64,000 bases of DNA from Glaesserella australis (GCF_003260095.1 NZ_PTPX01000006.1:1-64000); one strand, 5' to 3'. Shown: positions 1-9,280, counted from the first letter of the stretch. Notes: generated by a model from the sequence alone, not told the origin. Program-made: numbers and translations.

Positions 1-70
1 TCAGAAGTGAAACGCAGTAACGCCGATGGTAGTGTGGGGTTTCCCCATGTGAGAGTAGGGCACCATCAGG
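1..70 (+). rRNA. rrf: 5S ribosomal RNA, 3' part (truncated by window edge)
   Basis: The first 70 bases match the 3' half of gammaproteobacterial 5S rRNA, including the TCAGAAGTGAAACGC helix III region, the CGCCGATGGTAGTGTGGGG segment and the final GAGAGTAGGG stretch. The 5' part lies before the window, so the rest of an rrn operon is expected just upstream. The exact 3' end is estimated from the helix I position. Confidence 0.93.
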
Positions 71-84
71 GTTTTATACCAAAG

Positions 85-118
85 AAAACCGCAAGTTAGA
101 GATAGCTTGCGGTTTTTT
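85..118 (+). terminator. rrn operon intrinsic terminator
   Basis: AAAACCGCAAG (85-95) pairs perfectly with CTTGCGGTTTT (106-116) over a 10-base loop and runs into TTTTTT. It lies 15 bases after the 5S end and closes the rRNA operon. Confidence 0.9.
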
Positions 119-274
119 GCGTTTGGGGATGGGGAAACATAGTAGACGAAAAGCAAAAAGGTGGGTAGACAAGCAGGGAGATTGGGGAAAGGTTTTACAA
201 ATGATGGAAAATTTCTGACCGCTTGTATAATTACTTCTTATGTTGTTTCTACTGGATAACTTTACTTTTTTCTT
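119..274 (+). promoter_or_regulatory. cyaA upstream region with an uptake signal and possible -10
   Basis: This stretch between the rrn terminator and the CRP-like palindrome carries no gene. An uptake-signal word ACCGCTTGT (218-226) overlaps a perfect TATAAT (226-231), which could be the -10 of a cyaA promoter. I see no -35 hexamer at a 16-18 base spacing; the nearest candidate, TTTACA at 194-199, is 26 bases away. The promoter assignment is therefore weak. Confidence 0.4.
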
Positions 275-300
275 AAAAATGTTACATTGATCACATTTTT
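275..300. promoter_or_regulatory. CRP-like palindrome ahead of cyaA
   Basis: AAAAATGTTA (275-284), a 6-base spacer and TCACATTTTT (291-300) form a 10-base inverted repeat with one mismatch. The core TGTTA-N6-TCACA is one base from the CRP consensus TGTGA-N6-TCACA. It ends 20 bases before the chosen cyaA start codon, downstream of the candidate -10, a position suited to repression of adenylate cyclase by its own product, as known for E. coli cyaA. Function is inferred. Confidence 0.6.
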
Positions 301-319
301 AACGATTGAGAGTAATGGT

Positions 320-2794
320 ATGAAAGAGCTGATGTTTTCCGCAATGAATCAAAATGTCGCTTTTTCTTCATGGTTTGAAAATCGTCTCTCAATGGCGAAA
401 AAACGTATTGATTGCTTAGATCAATTTAGAATTCACAGTGCTCTACGAAATCATTCTGATGATTTTCAGTTTGTCTTCTCTGTACTACCTGCATTAGTCC
501 ATTATAATATTCCAGAACTTCCTACTTATGTCGAAAATGCCCCTAAGGGTATTTTTAATTTCTCTCTTTCATCTACCCAAAAGGCTCATTTATCAACCTA
601 TTTCCCTTTAGTTGAAGAGAACAAATCTATCGCTTTTGATGGTTTGTATGTCATGGGGAGTATAGGTTCTATTACACAAACTCGTTTTTCTGATTTAGAT
701 CTATGGTTGTGTCATTCTCAAAGTTTTACTGAAACAGAAAGTCATTTATTACAGAAGAAATTAGGCTTAATTCAAAAATGGGCAAAGCAGTACGGTATTG
801 ATGTTAATTTTTATCTGATGAATCCTAATACATTTAAAGATAAAAAATATAATAGTGATGTGAGTGATGAACATAATGGTTCTGCTCAACATTTTTTTCT
901 ACTTGATGAATTTTATCGTTCTTCTATTCGCCTTGCTGGTAAACGTATTTTATGGTTGCATATTGATAATGAGGAACAGAATTACGATGATTTCGTTCAA
1001 CAAGCGGTGCTTTCGGGTAAATTAAATTCAGATGAATGGGTTGATTTCGGCGATTTTTCATCACTGGCTATTGATGAATATTTTGGTGCAAGCTTATGGC
1101 AACTTTATAAGGGAATTGAAAGTCCATACAAAGCAGTTATTAAAATCCTATTACTAGAAAGTTATGCAGAGACTTATCCTGAAACACCATTAATTTCCAA
1201 AAAATTTAAACATTTATTATTGTCAGATAAAGCAGTGAGTTATCACTTTGATCCTTATTTAGCGATGTTAGAGCAGGTAACCACATATTTGCAAAATCGT
1301 AAAGAGTTTGTTCGATTAAACCGCTTGAGAAGTTATTTTTATATAAAGGCTTATAATGGGCAATATGACCCTTTACGTAAGGAAATCTTGAAAGAGCTTG
1401 TTTCAGCTTGGAATTGGAGTGAAAAAGAAGTTCAATGCTTAAATAACAATGAAAATTGGAAAGTAAAACAAGCAATTATTCATCAGCAAATGATTGTTGA
1501 GCAATTATTACAAAGTTATCGGCATTTAATTCAATTTGCGCGAAAATTTCATATTGATCCGAGTATTTTACCGCAAGACACTGATATTTTGATGAGAAAA
1601 CTTTATTCTGCTTTTGAAGTTGTTCCAGGTAAGATTTCCTTAATTAACCAAAATATTGGAAAGAATCTTGCAGAAGATGAAGTGACTTTTATTGAAGTGA
1701 CGGAAGGTGTTTCAACAAAAGAAGGTTGGTATCTAATAAATCATGCTCCCTTGAGTTCTTATGATTCAACGACAAGACATGTTCAGTATCAACGTACGTT
1801 GATTAAGGCGATTGCTTGGGCGTATTTTAATCGAGTCATTACGGCATCAACACAGATTCATTTAGTGAGCCAGAGTGTTAGTTTAGAGAAATTACGTCGT
1901 TTTATCACAGATTTACGTTTATCTTTTCCTGCGACAACGCCTATTTTAAGGGATGAAGATCTGTATCATCCAAATGAAATTAGGAATCTTATTGTAGCGA
2001 TTAATTTGGTTGAAGATCCGACAAAAGAGTTACCTTTACTATCTAGAACAGATACAGCTCAGATTGACTTATTTAACTTAGGATCTTCTGAGAAAGGGAT
2101 GATTGGTAGTATGAGTATTATCTATCGAAATATGTGGAATGAAATCATGACTCAGCATTTTGATGGAAATGATGCTTTATTGAAATCTTTAAAGTTTATT
2201 TCTAATAAGATATATCGTAGTTCAGCACCACCACAATCGGTTAATGTTGTTTGCTATAGTAGTCAGTTAAGGAATGAGCTACAAAGCTCAGTAATGAGCT
2301 TAGTGAATCGTTGTATTACGATTCAAACAGGATCGATTTTTCAGCGCCAAAAACCGCAAACGTTTAAAATGGCTGGTAAGCAATGGCAGTTAATTTTTGA
2401 TAAGAAAAACCAATTAAAAGATATTGTAGTAGATGATAATCAAGATAATCTTATAAATACTCAACAGACGGAGTTTCATATACCAAAGGAAATTTTTGAT
2501 TTTGCGAGTGAAGGTTTTCTTCAATTTTTCTTTGAAGATAATATTGATGGGAGTTTTAATGTTTATGTGTTAGATAAGAAAAATCAAACGGAAACCTATC
2601 GATATTGTTTGGGAGAAAAAGAGAATAAAGTGAAGAAGATTAGTCGATTATATACAGAGAATAATGACACGCAACAGAAAGATAGTTTCGGGAGTTTTAA
2701 TTTTCCCCAATTTTATCAACTATTAAAACAGAATGAACGAATTTTTATTGTTCCTTTTCAAAGTAAGCAGCATCGTGATTTTTTAGAAAAATAA
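320..2794 (+). CDS. cyaA: class I adenylate cyclase
   Basis: CyaA makes cAMP from ATP for the CRP regulon. The protein aligns in memory with E. coli CyaA along its length. The N-terminal catalytic half (about residues 1-520) carries the GSIGS...SDLDLWLCH nucleotidyltransferase-type motif, then LLDEFYR, RLAGKRILW and EYFGASLWQLYKGI. The C-terminal regulatory half ends in SFNFPQFYQL. I chose ATG 320 because GAGAG lies 7 bases upstream; a TTG at 287 falls inside the CRP-like palindrome with no Shine-Dalgarno, and ATGs at 332 and 344 remain possible. At about 824 residues it is near the usual 840-850. In-window targets of cAMP-CRP include the mal control region. Confidence 0.96.
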   Translation: MKELMFSAMNQNVAFSSWFENRLSMAKKRIDCLDQFRIHSALRNHSDDFQFVFSVLPALVHYNIPELPTYVENAPKGIFNFSLSSTQKAHLSTYFPLVEENKSIAFDGLYVMGSIGSITQTRFSDLDLWLCHSQSFTETESHLLQKKLGLIQKWAKQYGIDVNFYLMNPNTFKDKKYNSDVSDEHNGSAQHFFLLDEFYRSSIRLAGKRILWLHIDNEEQNYDDFVQQAVLSGKLNSDEWVDFGDFSSLAIDEYFGASLWQLYKGIESPYKAVIKILLLESYAETYPETPLISKKFKHLLLSDKAVSYHFDPYLAMLEQVTTYLQNRKEFVRLNRLRSYFYIKAYNGQYDPLRKEILKELVSAWNWSEKEVQCLNNNENWKVKQAIIHQQMIVEQLLQSYRHLIQFARKFHIDPSILPQDTDILMRKLYSAFEVVPGKISLINQNIGKNLAEDEVTFIEVTEGVSTKEGWYLINHAPLSSYDSTTRHVQYQRTLIKAIAWAYFNRVITASTQIHLVSQSVSLEKLRRFITDLRLSFPATTPILRDEDLYHPNEIRNLIVAINLVEDPTKELPLLSRTDTAQIDLFNLGSSEKGMIGSMSIIYRNMWNEIMTQHFDGNDALLKSLKFISNKIYRSSAPPQSVNVVCYSSQLRNELQSSVMSLVNRCITIQTGSIFQRQKPQTFKMAGKQWQLIFDKKNQLKDIVVDDNQDNLINTQQTEFHIPKEIFDFASEGFLQFFFEDNIDGSFNVYVLDKKNQTETYRYCLGEKENKVKKISRLYTENNDTQQKDSFGSFNFPQFYQLLKQNERIFIVPFQSKQHRDFLEK

Positions 2795-2814
2795 AAGTAA
2801 GTATAGGGTTTATT

Positions 2815-4695
2815 ATGTCTACAGCACTCAGTCCAGAACTTATTAAGACGGTTGCTCTATTGGCAACCAGTGTCACTATTGTTCCTTTATTTAAGCGTTT
2901 AGGCTTAGGTAGTGTACTTGGATACCTTGTGGCAGGTTGTTTGATTGGTCCATCGGGTATTGGGCTTTTCCAAGATCCTGATGTGGTTGTTCATATGGCC
3001 GAATTGGGTGTGGTGATGTTTCTTTTTATTATTGGATTGGAAATGCACCCCGAACGGCTATGGAGTATGCGTAAAGCGATCTTTGGTCGTGGTTTTCTCC
3101 AAGTTGCCTTATGCGGAAGTTTACTCACTTTTGCGGGTGTTTTTATTTTAGGATTACCTAAAGAAGTGGCATTTATTGCGGGAATGGGCTTCACATTATC
3201 TTCCACCGCCATTGTGATGCAAGTTCTAGAAGAAAAAGGCATTAGTACAACGCCGAAAGGACAACGAATTGTCTCAACCTTAATTTTTGAAGATCTTGCG
3301 ATTGTGCCATTACTTGCTTCTATTGCCTTTTTAGCCCCAACCCAAGCGGATGTAGAGCAAGGAACAGATTGGACATCTATTGGTGCAGGGCTTGTGGGTG
3401 TACTTATTTTGGTTGCATCAGGCAAGTGGTTAATGAACCCGCTTTTCAAAATGATTTCTAAAGCACATATCCGTGAAATGATGACAGCAGCTGCGCTATT
3501 AGTCGTATTAGGCTCCGCATTGCTTATGGAGTTGAGTGGTTTATCGATGGCAATGGGGGCATTTGTTGCGGGTGTTATGCTTTCAGAATCGTCTTTCCGC
3601 CATCAACTAGAGGCAGATATTGAGCCTTTCCGTGGCTTATTACTCGGTCTGTTTTTCATGGGGGTGGGCATGTCTTTAGATCTCTCACTCGTGTTTAATA
3701 ATTTACTTTGGTTATCGGGTATTGTCTTGCTCTATGTATTTGGTAAAGGTTTATCGATCTACATTGTTGCTCGTGTAACCATGCTCACAAACCGTGAAGC
3801 AATTATGCGTATGGCAATTATGTCCCATGGTGGTGAATTTGCCTTCGTGTTATTTGCCGCAGCGGCAACCGCAGGCGTATTCTCTGCAGACAATAAAGCC
3901 ACCTTTACTGCCGCCGTGATTGTGTCTATGTTGCTTTCTCCCCTTATTGTCATCGCCATTCAACGTATGATGAGCCGTCACATCAATAAAGTAGAAGGTG
4001 AGACAAAACCAAACTTAGAAGGGATTGAATTTGCTGAAAATTTAGATAACAGTGTGTTGGTTATCGGTTTTGGTCGTTTCAGTCAGATTATTTGCCAGGC
4101 GTTACTTGCTCGTGGTATCAATGTCTCTGTGATTGATTCTGATCTTAATAATATTCGTACTGCCGCTAAATTTGGTTTTAAAGTCTATTATGGTGAAGGA
4201 GAGCGTATTGATGTGCTAAGAGCAAGTGGTATTGATCAATGCGATTGTGTGATTGTCGGGATTGCAGAGCCTGATCGTATCGTGAAGATTGTTGAGCTGA
4301 TTAAACATGAATATCCATTGACACCGGTATTAGCGCGTTCTTATGACCGAATTAACACCGTTGATTTAATCAAACACCATGTCGATTATCAGGTGAGAGA
4401 AACCTTTGAATCTGCTTTATTATTAAGTAAAGTTGCCCTTGAAAAATTGGGTGCGACAGAAACAGAAGCAGATGATGTGATTACCTTAGTCAGAAATTTG
4501 GATCAACAGCGTTTGCAGGAAGAAGTGCTGCATGGCTTCTCCGATGAATTGGAGAAAAAATATTGGTCTGTTGAGCCTTTTATCAAACCAACACAGGAAG
4601 CTCAAGCCTTAAATGAAGAAACGGCAGATATTCTTGAAAAAGATGAGCGGGCAGAAGTTATTCTTTCTGATGAAAAAAGCATTAAAAATACATAA
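2815..4695 (+). CDS. KefB/KefC-type monovalent cation:proton antiporter
   Basis: This inner-membrane CPA2-family antiporter probably exports K+ (or Na+) in exchange for protons. Residues 1-385 form about 12 membrane segments with family stretches such as GYLVAGCLIGPSG, FLFIIGLEM, TLSSTAIVMQ and FEDLAIVPLLA. A TrkA-N/RCK domain starts near residue 410 with the nucleotide-binding VLVIGFGRFSQ. The tail is long and acidic. It lies 20 bases after cyaA and may share its transcript; a terminator follows. Which Kef paralogue it is, and whether glutathione gates it, cannot be told from sequence alone. Confidence 0.88.
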   Translation: MSTALSPELIKTVALLATSVTIVPLFKRLGLGSVLGYLVAGCLIGPSGIGLFQDPDVVVHMAELGVVMFLFIIGLEMHPERLWSMRKAIFGRGFLQVALCGSLLTFAGVFILGLPKEVAFIAGMGFTLSSTAIVMQVLEEKGISTTPKGQRIVSTLIFEDLAIVPLLASIAFLAPTQADVEQGTDWTSIGAGLVGVLILVASGKWLMNPLFKMISKAHIREMMTAAALLVVLGSALLMELSGLSMAMGAFVAGVMLSESSFRHQLEADIEPFRGLLLGLFFMGVGMSLDLSLVFNNLLWLSGIVLLYVFGKGLSIYIVARVTMLTNREAIMRMAIMSHGGEFAFVLFAAAATAGVFSADNKATFTAAVIVSMLLSPLIVIAIQRMMSRHINKVEGETKPNLEGIEFAENLDNSVLVIGFGRFSQIICQALLARGINVSVIDSDLNNIRTAAKFGFKVYYGEGERIDVLRASGIDQCDCVIVGIAEPDRIVKIVELIKHEYPLTPVLARSYDRINTVDLIKHHVDYQVRETFESALLLSKVALEKLGATETEADDVITLVRNLDQQRLQEEVLHGFSDELEKKYWSVEPFIKPTQEAQALNEETADILEKDERAEVILSDEKSIKNT

Positions 4696-4712
4696 ATGTT
4701 ATTTTATATCAT

Positions 4713-4738
4713 AGGGCGATGTTATATCGCCCTTTTTT
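4713..4738 (+). terminator. intrinsic terminator after the antiporter gene
   Basis: AGGGCGAT (4713-4720), loop GTTAT, ATCGCCCT (4726-4733), then a T run to 4738. An uptake signal ACAAGCGGT (4747-4755) follows. Confidence 0.9.
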
Positions 4739-4792
4739 CATTTACGACAAGCGGTTAGAATACCGTGATTTTTTACCAATAATGGATATGAC

Positions 4793-6694
4793 ATGGTTGC
4801 TGAATTTGGTTATTTCTGCTTAATTACTCTGGTTTTGGTTTCGGGATTAGAAGTTCTGTTATCCCTTTGGGGTGAGATCCGTAAGCAACCGCAATGGTTA
4901 TCTGCAAATCGCATATTAAGCGTGTTTCAAGTGCTATTGGCAATGGGCTCTTTTGGGGCTTTAGCCTATGGATTTATCACGGATGACTTCACCCTGAGCT
5001 ATGTGGCTCAACATTCTAATAGTCAGCTTCCTACTTTTTTTAAATTTGCTGCTACTTGGGGCGGACATGAAGGTTCCATGCTTTTTTGGCTAACGGCATT
5101 AGTTTGCTGGACGGGTGTTTTTTGCATTTTTTCAGGCAAAACTGACCGCTTGTTTGCCCATCGAACACTCGCTTCTCTTTCGTTCATCATTTTAGGTTTT
5201 GCCCTATTTATTCTTTTAGCATCAAGCCCTTTTGAACGAACTTTTCCACCACAGCCCGAAGGGAGAGATCTAAATCCTATGCTACAGGATATTGGCTTGA
5301 TTTTTCATCCACCATTGCTCTATTTAGGTTATGTCGGTTTTGCTATTACTTTTGCCATGACGATAGCCATGTTACTTGGGGGCGTTTTTGATTATGCCAT
5401 TGCTCGTTGGATGCGACCTTGGGCTGTAACGGCATGGGGCTTTTTAACCGCAGGGATAATATTAGGTGCTTGGTGGGCATACTATGAACTCGGCTGGGGC
5501 GGTTGGTGGTTTTGGGATCCAGTTGAAAACGCATCATTGATGCCATGGTTACTCGGAACCGCATTAATCCATAGTTTAGTGGTGAGCGAACAACGTGGTA
5601 TTTTTAACTATTGGACTATTTTATTCGCTATTTTTGCGTTTGCACTGAGTCTATTAGGGACTTTTATTGTGCGCTCTGGCGTACTCACATCTGTTCACGC
5701 TTTTGCAGTCGATGCAGAGCGTGGCTTTGCATTGCTCATCTTATTTTTTAGCTTAAGTTTTGTTGCGTTATCACTTTTTGCCTTAAAAGTGAATTTATGG
5801 CAGGGGCATGTCCGTTTTTACCTTTTATCAAAAGAAACAGCGTTATTATTTTTAAACGGGCTTTTTACACTGGCGACAGTCGTAGTGGTCTTAGGCACTT
5901 TTTATCCTATGATTTTTAGTGCAATGGGATGGGGAGCTATTTCGATTGGTCCACCTTATTTTAATACCGTATTTACGCCACTTGCGCTTATTTTAATGAG
6001 CATGATGGGCTTTGGAACGGTACTGAAATGGAAACGTTTTGATGCAAATTATCTATGGAAACAGGGCATTATATTTATTGTCGCCATAGTATGTAGTATT
6101 GGGTTGAGCTATTCCATGCATTCTCGAGTGACGGCAGATACTTTTGCGTTTCTACCTATTGCATTTAATAGTCTCGCTATTTGGATTATCTTCACTCATT
6201 TTCCTTATCGGAAATTTATGTGGCAAATCAGACCGCTTGCAATGCGTTTGGCGCATATAGGATTTGCCATTTGCGTGATTGGCGCCATGATGAATAGCTA
6301 TTATGGCGATGAAGTGGGCGTGCGTTTAAAGCCACAAGAACGTTCGGAGTTGGCTGGCTTTTACTTTGAATATGCCGAACATTATCATGATATTGGGGAA
6401 AATTACACTGCAGAGAAAGTCGCCATTCGGCTTTATGATGGAAACCATTATTTAGATACGGTTTACCCTGAACGGCGTTATTATGATGTTAGAACCATGA
6501 CGATGGCAGAAGTCGGCTTAGCTCATAAGGGACTAGACGATATTTATGTGGTGATGGGCGACAAACTAGGGCATAAGGAGTATGCATTCCGTCTACACTA
6601 TAAACCTTATGTCAGGGCGTTATGGTTAGGGGGGCTTATTATGGTGATGGCAAGTATTTTATCTGTTATTGGGTATCGGAGAAAAGGCGCATGA
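4793..6694 (+). CDS. nrfE: NrfE, CcmF-family cytochrome c heme lyase subunit
   Basis: This large inner-membrane protein of the CcmF/NrfE family handles heme for attachment to apocytochrome c. About 14 membrane segments are visible. The conserved WGGHEG is at about residue 89, and the periplasmic tryptophan-rich WWD domain (GWGGWWFWDPVENA) at about 233-246. It is a member of a four-gene overlapping operon with dsbE, nrfF and nrfG. The short NrfF-type partner, rather than a full CcmH, is why I prefer NrfE (lyase for nitrite reductase cytochrome) over CcmF. No nrfABCD structural genes are in the window. TGGA lies 6 bases before the ATG. Confidence 0.88.
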   Translation: MVAEFGYFCLITLVLVSGLEVLLSLWGEIRKQPQWLSANRILSVFQVLLAMGSFGALAYGFITDDFTLSYVAQHSNSQLPTFFKFAATWGGHEGSMLFWLTALVCWTGVFCIFSGKTDRLFAHRTLASLSFIILGFALFILLASSPFERTFPPQPEGRDLNPMLQDIGLIFHPPLLYLGYVGFAITFAMTIAMLLGGVFDYAIARWMRPWAVTAWGFLTAGIILGAWWAYYELGWGGWWFWDPVENASLMPWLLGTALIHSLVVSEQRGIFNYWTILFAIFAFALSLLGTFIVRSGVLTSVHAFAVDAERGFALLILFFSLSFVALSLFALKVNLWQGHVRFYLLSKETALLFLNGLFTLATVVVVLGTFYPMIFSAMGWGAISIGPPYFNTVFTPLALILMSMMGFGTVLKWKRFDANYLWKQGIIFIVAIVCSIGLSYSMHSRVTADTFAFLPIAFNSLAIWIIFTHFPYRKFMWQIRPLAMRLAHIGFAICVIGAMMNSYYGDEVGVRLKPQERSELAGFYFEYAEHYHDIGENYTAEKVAIRLYDGNHYLDTVYPERRYYDVRTMTMAEVGLAHKGLDDIYVVMGDKLGHKEYAFRLHYKPYVRALWLGGLIMVMASILSVIGYRRKGA

Positions 6695-7227
6695 AAAAAG
6701 GATTATTGTTACTGCCACTGATTTTATTGCTTGGTTTTGTATTATTTCTTGGGCTTCAACTGAATACATCTGAGCAGATTGCACCTAGCGAAGATTGGCG
6801 AAATAAGCCTTTTCCTGAGTTTCGTGCAAAAGATCTTCTTGATAGTCAGAAAGAGAGAACAAAAGCAGATTTACCCAAAGAACCCTTTATTCTCAATGTG
6901 TGGGCAAGTTGGTGTACTTGGTGCATCAAAGAGTTTCCGATGTTGTTAAATATGCAAAAACAAGGTGTGAACATTGTTGGATTAACCTATGTTGATAGAC
7001 CCGATGATGCAAGACAAGCTTTAGCAAAATGGGGTAATCCGTTTAGTTTTATTATAGATAATTATGAACATAGCCAACTACTTGAGACATTACGCATAAA
7101 CTCTGCGCCAGTGACATACCTTATCGATCATAAAGGCATTATTCGCTATCAACAAAAAGGTTATTCACCTGATTTTGAGCAAGACTTTATGCCGAAATGG
7201 TTAGAACTGAAAAAGGAAATGCCATGA
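6691..7227 (+). CDS. dsbE: thiol:disulfide interchange protein DsbE/CcmG
   Basis: A membrane-anchored periplasmic thioredoxin-fold protein that keeps the apocytochrome c CXXCH cysteines reduced for heme attachment. One N-terminal membrane anchor (about residues 4-22) precedes the thioredoxin fold. The active site is WASWCTWCIKE, with family-typical FPMLL and APVTYLID (cis-proline) motifs. The start overlaps the nrfE stop (GCATGA), so translation is probably coupled; the ATG of nrfF overlaps its stop in the same way. About 178 residues, normal for the family. Confidence 0.93.
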   Translation: MKKGLLLLPLILLLGFVLFLGLQLNTSEQIAPSEDWRNKPFPEFRAKDLLDSQKERTKADLPKEPFILNVWASWCTWCIKEFPMLLNMQKQGVNIVGLTYVDRPDDARQALAKWGNPFSFIIDNYEHSQLLETLRINSAPVTYLIDHKGIIRYQQKGYSPDFEQDFMPKWLELKKEMP

Positions 7228-7616
7228 AATTACTTTCGTTCTTTTGTGCCATGTTTTTGGCGGTATTTGCTCATGCGGAAATGGTAGATACCTTCCAATT
7301 TCACTCAGATGCAGAGCGTCAGCGGGGCATTCAGCTTGCCCGCTCGCTACGCTGTTTGCAATGCCAAAACCAAAACTTAGTCGAATCCAATGCAACTCAG
7401 GCTTATAAATTGCGTTTGGAAGTCTATGAAATGGTTAATGCGGGTAAAAGTGATCAGGAAATTATTCAAATAATGACCGAACGGTTTGGCGATTTTGTGT
7501 ATTACAAACCGGCACTTAATCCACAAACATGGATTTTATGGGGAACACCTTTTGTATTACTTTTTGTTATCTTTGGCGCTATTGTTTGGCGAGTAAATAG
7601 GAAAAAGCATGAATAA
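7224..7616 (+). CDS. nrfF: NrfF/CcmH-type cytochrome c maturation oxidoreductase
   Basis: This short CcmH-family subunit resolves thioether formation on apocytochrome. The signal peptide MKLLSFFCAMFLAVFAHA is followed by the NrfF-like MVDTFQF opening, the redox motif LRCLQCQNQNLVESNA, and one C-terminal membrane segment (about residues 103-124). Length (130 residues) and the VDT-QF opening match E. coli NrfF better than two-domain CcmH. ATG 7224 is chosen because it overlaps the dsbE stop (ATGCCATGA) and gives a clean signal peptide; AAGGAAA lies just upstream. Confidence 0.92.
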   Translation: MKLLSFFCAMFLAVFAHAEMVDTFQFHSDAERQRGIQLARSLRCLQCQNQNLVESNATQAYKLRLEVYEMVNAGKSDQEIIQIMTERFGDFVYYKPALNPQTWILWGTPFVLLFVIFGAIVWRVNRKKHE

Positions 7617-8361
7617 TCGGGATCACATCAACCAAACCTATTATCAAAAGGCTGCTCAATTGGCGCAACATTTATCAACGCAAGAGCGTGATGAATTTTT
7701 AGCGGAACTCAACGCACGTCAGCAATTCGAACAATGCCAGCCAAAAGATCATTTGCAAAAAAATACGCTAAAACGACCGCTTGTTATTATGGCTCTTTTT
7801 CTTATTCTTCTATTAAGTGGCTTATTTTATTGGCAAACGGGGCGTTATGATGTAGTTCAACATGGGCAAACGGCATTTCAACACTTTAAGCAACAAAGGG
7901 CTGAAGAGAGTAGTGAACAGCGCAACCAGCATTACATAACCCATTTGCAAGATCAGCTAAGACAAGATAGCAATAATGGCGAACGTTGGTTTGAGCTTGG
8001 GCAAGCTTACTCTTTGAACAATGATTTTGAAAGCGCATTAATTTGTTTTCGTAATGCACAGACTGTGTTAGGTGAAAAAGCCACAATTTTAGGGGCAATG
8101 GCAACGGCAGACTATTATCTGAATAAGCAACAGTTTACCCCACAATCAAAAGCGTGGCTTGATCGCGCCTTACAATTAGATAGTCGAGAAAGTGCAAGCT
8201 TATTGTTATTGGCATCAGATGCGTTTTTCCGCAATGACTTTAAACAAGCGATTTTTTATTGGGAAAGTGTGCTAGACAATGAAAACAACCCTGCGCTAGA
8301 TCGACGAGAAATCATCAAGAGTATCAAAATGGCTGAGCAGATGTTGAAAGCAGGGAAATAA
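7609..8361 (+). CDS. nrfG: NrfG/CcmI-like TPR protein of the heme lyase
   Basis: Supplies the TPR platform that presents apocytochrome to the NrfEF lyase. A basic/polar N-terminal segment of about 55 residues precedes one membrane span (about 57-74). The rest is a periplasmic TPR region with NGERWFELGQAYSLNNDFESAL as the clearest repeat. At 250 residues it is longer than E. coli NrfG (about 200) because of the N-terminal extension, which is CcmI-like. It overlaps nrfF by 8 bases and is the last gene of the operon; a strong hairpin follows. Confidence 0.85.
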   Translation: MNNRDHINQTYYQKAAQLAQHLSTQERDEFLAELNARQQFEQCQPKDHLQKNTLKRPLVIMALFLILLLSGLFYWQTGRYDVVQHGQTAFQHFKQQRAEESSEQRNQHYITHLQDQLRQDSNNGERWFELGQAYSLNNDFESALICFRNAQTVLGEKATILGAMATADYYLNKQQFTPQSKAWLDRALQLDSRESASLLLLASDAFFRNDFKQAIFYWESVLDNENNPALDRREIIKSIKMAEQMLKAGK

Positions 8362-8373
8362 GCTCTATGTTGA

Positions 8374-8401
8374 AAACTGGCACAGTCTTTTGTGCCAGTT
8401 T
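8374..8401. terminator. convergent hairpin between nrfG and tehB
   Basis: AAACTGGCACA (8374-8384), loop GTCTTT, TGTGCCAGTTT (8391-8401): a perfect 11-bp stem. On the minus strand it runs into TTTTCA, so it serves tehB at least as well as nrfG; on the plus strand the T run is short. Confidence 0.75.
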
Positions 8402-8413
8402 GAGTAGGTTAAT

Positions 8414-9280
8414 TTATTCGTGAATCTTCTTCGCCAACATGGTCGCAAAACGTAGTTGGATTCGGTTGCCGTTTGCATCCGTTTTATGTAAATGCCCTAA
8501 ATCTTCGTTATATTTCACTAATTCCCAATCTTTGTAATAGTCTTTTAATTCCCCTTCTTTAAAGGTAAAAGAAAATGGCATTGGGCAAGGGTAATCATCA
8601 GTACTCATCGCACAAACAATCAAATTGTACCCACCCACATTAGTATTATTTTGCATATTTTCAATGATAGCCGGGATACGACTACGATCTAAGAACATCA
8701 TCACCACCGTCGAGACAATCAAGTCAAACTTGCCTTCAATATTAGCTTGATTAATATCATAAATCGCGGTGCGAATATTCTGCGCCTGCTCTTTCTCAAT
8801 CACGGTATTTAAGAAATGAATACTCTCTTCACTGTGATCAACCGCAGTAACATCACAACCTAACAAATTCAGATAGAGTGAATTTCTGCCACGTCCACAG
8901 CCGAGATCTAACACTTTACCCGAAGAGATGTAATTGGTTGCATTTAACACTTCCGAATGAGTTGTGGTTAGATTATATTTCTTCGCAAAATAATCTTCAG
9001 GTTTGCAATAAAAGGCAAGTTGACACATCAAATCGTCACTTAAAGCTTCTACTTTATGCCATACTTGTGGCTCAACAAAAGGTGCTTGATGTTCAGTATC
9101 AAAAACAAAAGTCTGGACGACTTGCCCTTCTTCCGTAAGTTCATAGAATTTGAGCTTGCCTTGCAAAATCGTTAATTTTGCCCAAGTACCTTCTTTGGTA
9201 TTGTGCTTTTCTTGGAACATTTGCGGTAGGCTTTCTTTATTCCAAACAGGCATTTGTTTATAGCAGATTAAATTTTCCAT
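8414..9280 (-). CDS. tehB: TehB, SAM-dependent tellurite/selenite methyltransferase
   Basis: TehB methylates tellurium and selenium oxyanions to volatile or less toxic forms. In Haemophilus it also supports oxidant resistance and heme handling. Two domains are visible: an N-terminal cupin-like domain (about residues 1-90, with FVEPQVWHKVEAL) and a class I methyltransferase domain with motif I VLDLGCGRGRNSLYL near 122 and the TAVDHSEESI acidic loop. The length of 288 residues matches H. influenzae TehB; E. coli TehB lacks the N-terminal domain. It is a single gene between two terminators. Confidence 0.93.
   Translation of the reverse strand: MENLICYKQMPVWNKESLPQMFQEKHNTKEGTWAKLTILQGKLKFYELTEEGQVVQTFVFDTEHQAPFVEPQVWHKVEALSDDLMCQLAFYCKPEDYFAKKYNLTTTHSEVLNATNYISSGKVLDLGCGRGRNSLYLNLLGCDVTAVDHSEESIHFLNTVIEKEQAQNIRTAIYDINQANIEGKFDLIVSTVVMMFLDRSRIPAIIENMQNNTNVGGYNLIVCAMSTDDYPCPMPFSFTFKEGELKDYYKDWELVKYNEDLGHLHKTDANGNRIQLRFATMLAKKIHE

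Noticed and set aside
194-231. TTTACA and TATAAT as a cyaA promoter pair
   Set aside because: The spacing is 26 bases, too long for sigma-70; only the -10 remains a candidate.
2991-3449. Long open frame on the minus strand inside the antiporter gene
   Set aside because: It lies wholly opposite a well-supported membrane protein gene, lacks a ribosome-binding site and has no recognisable motif; a shadow frame.
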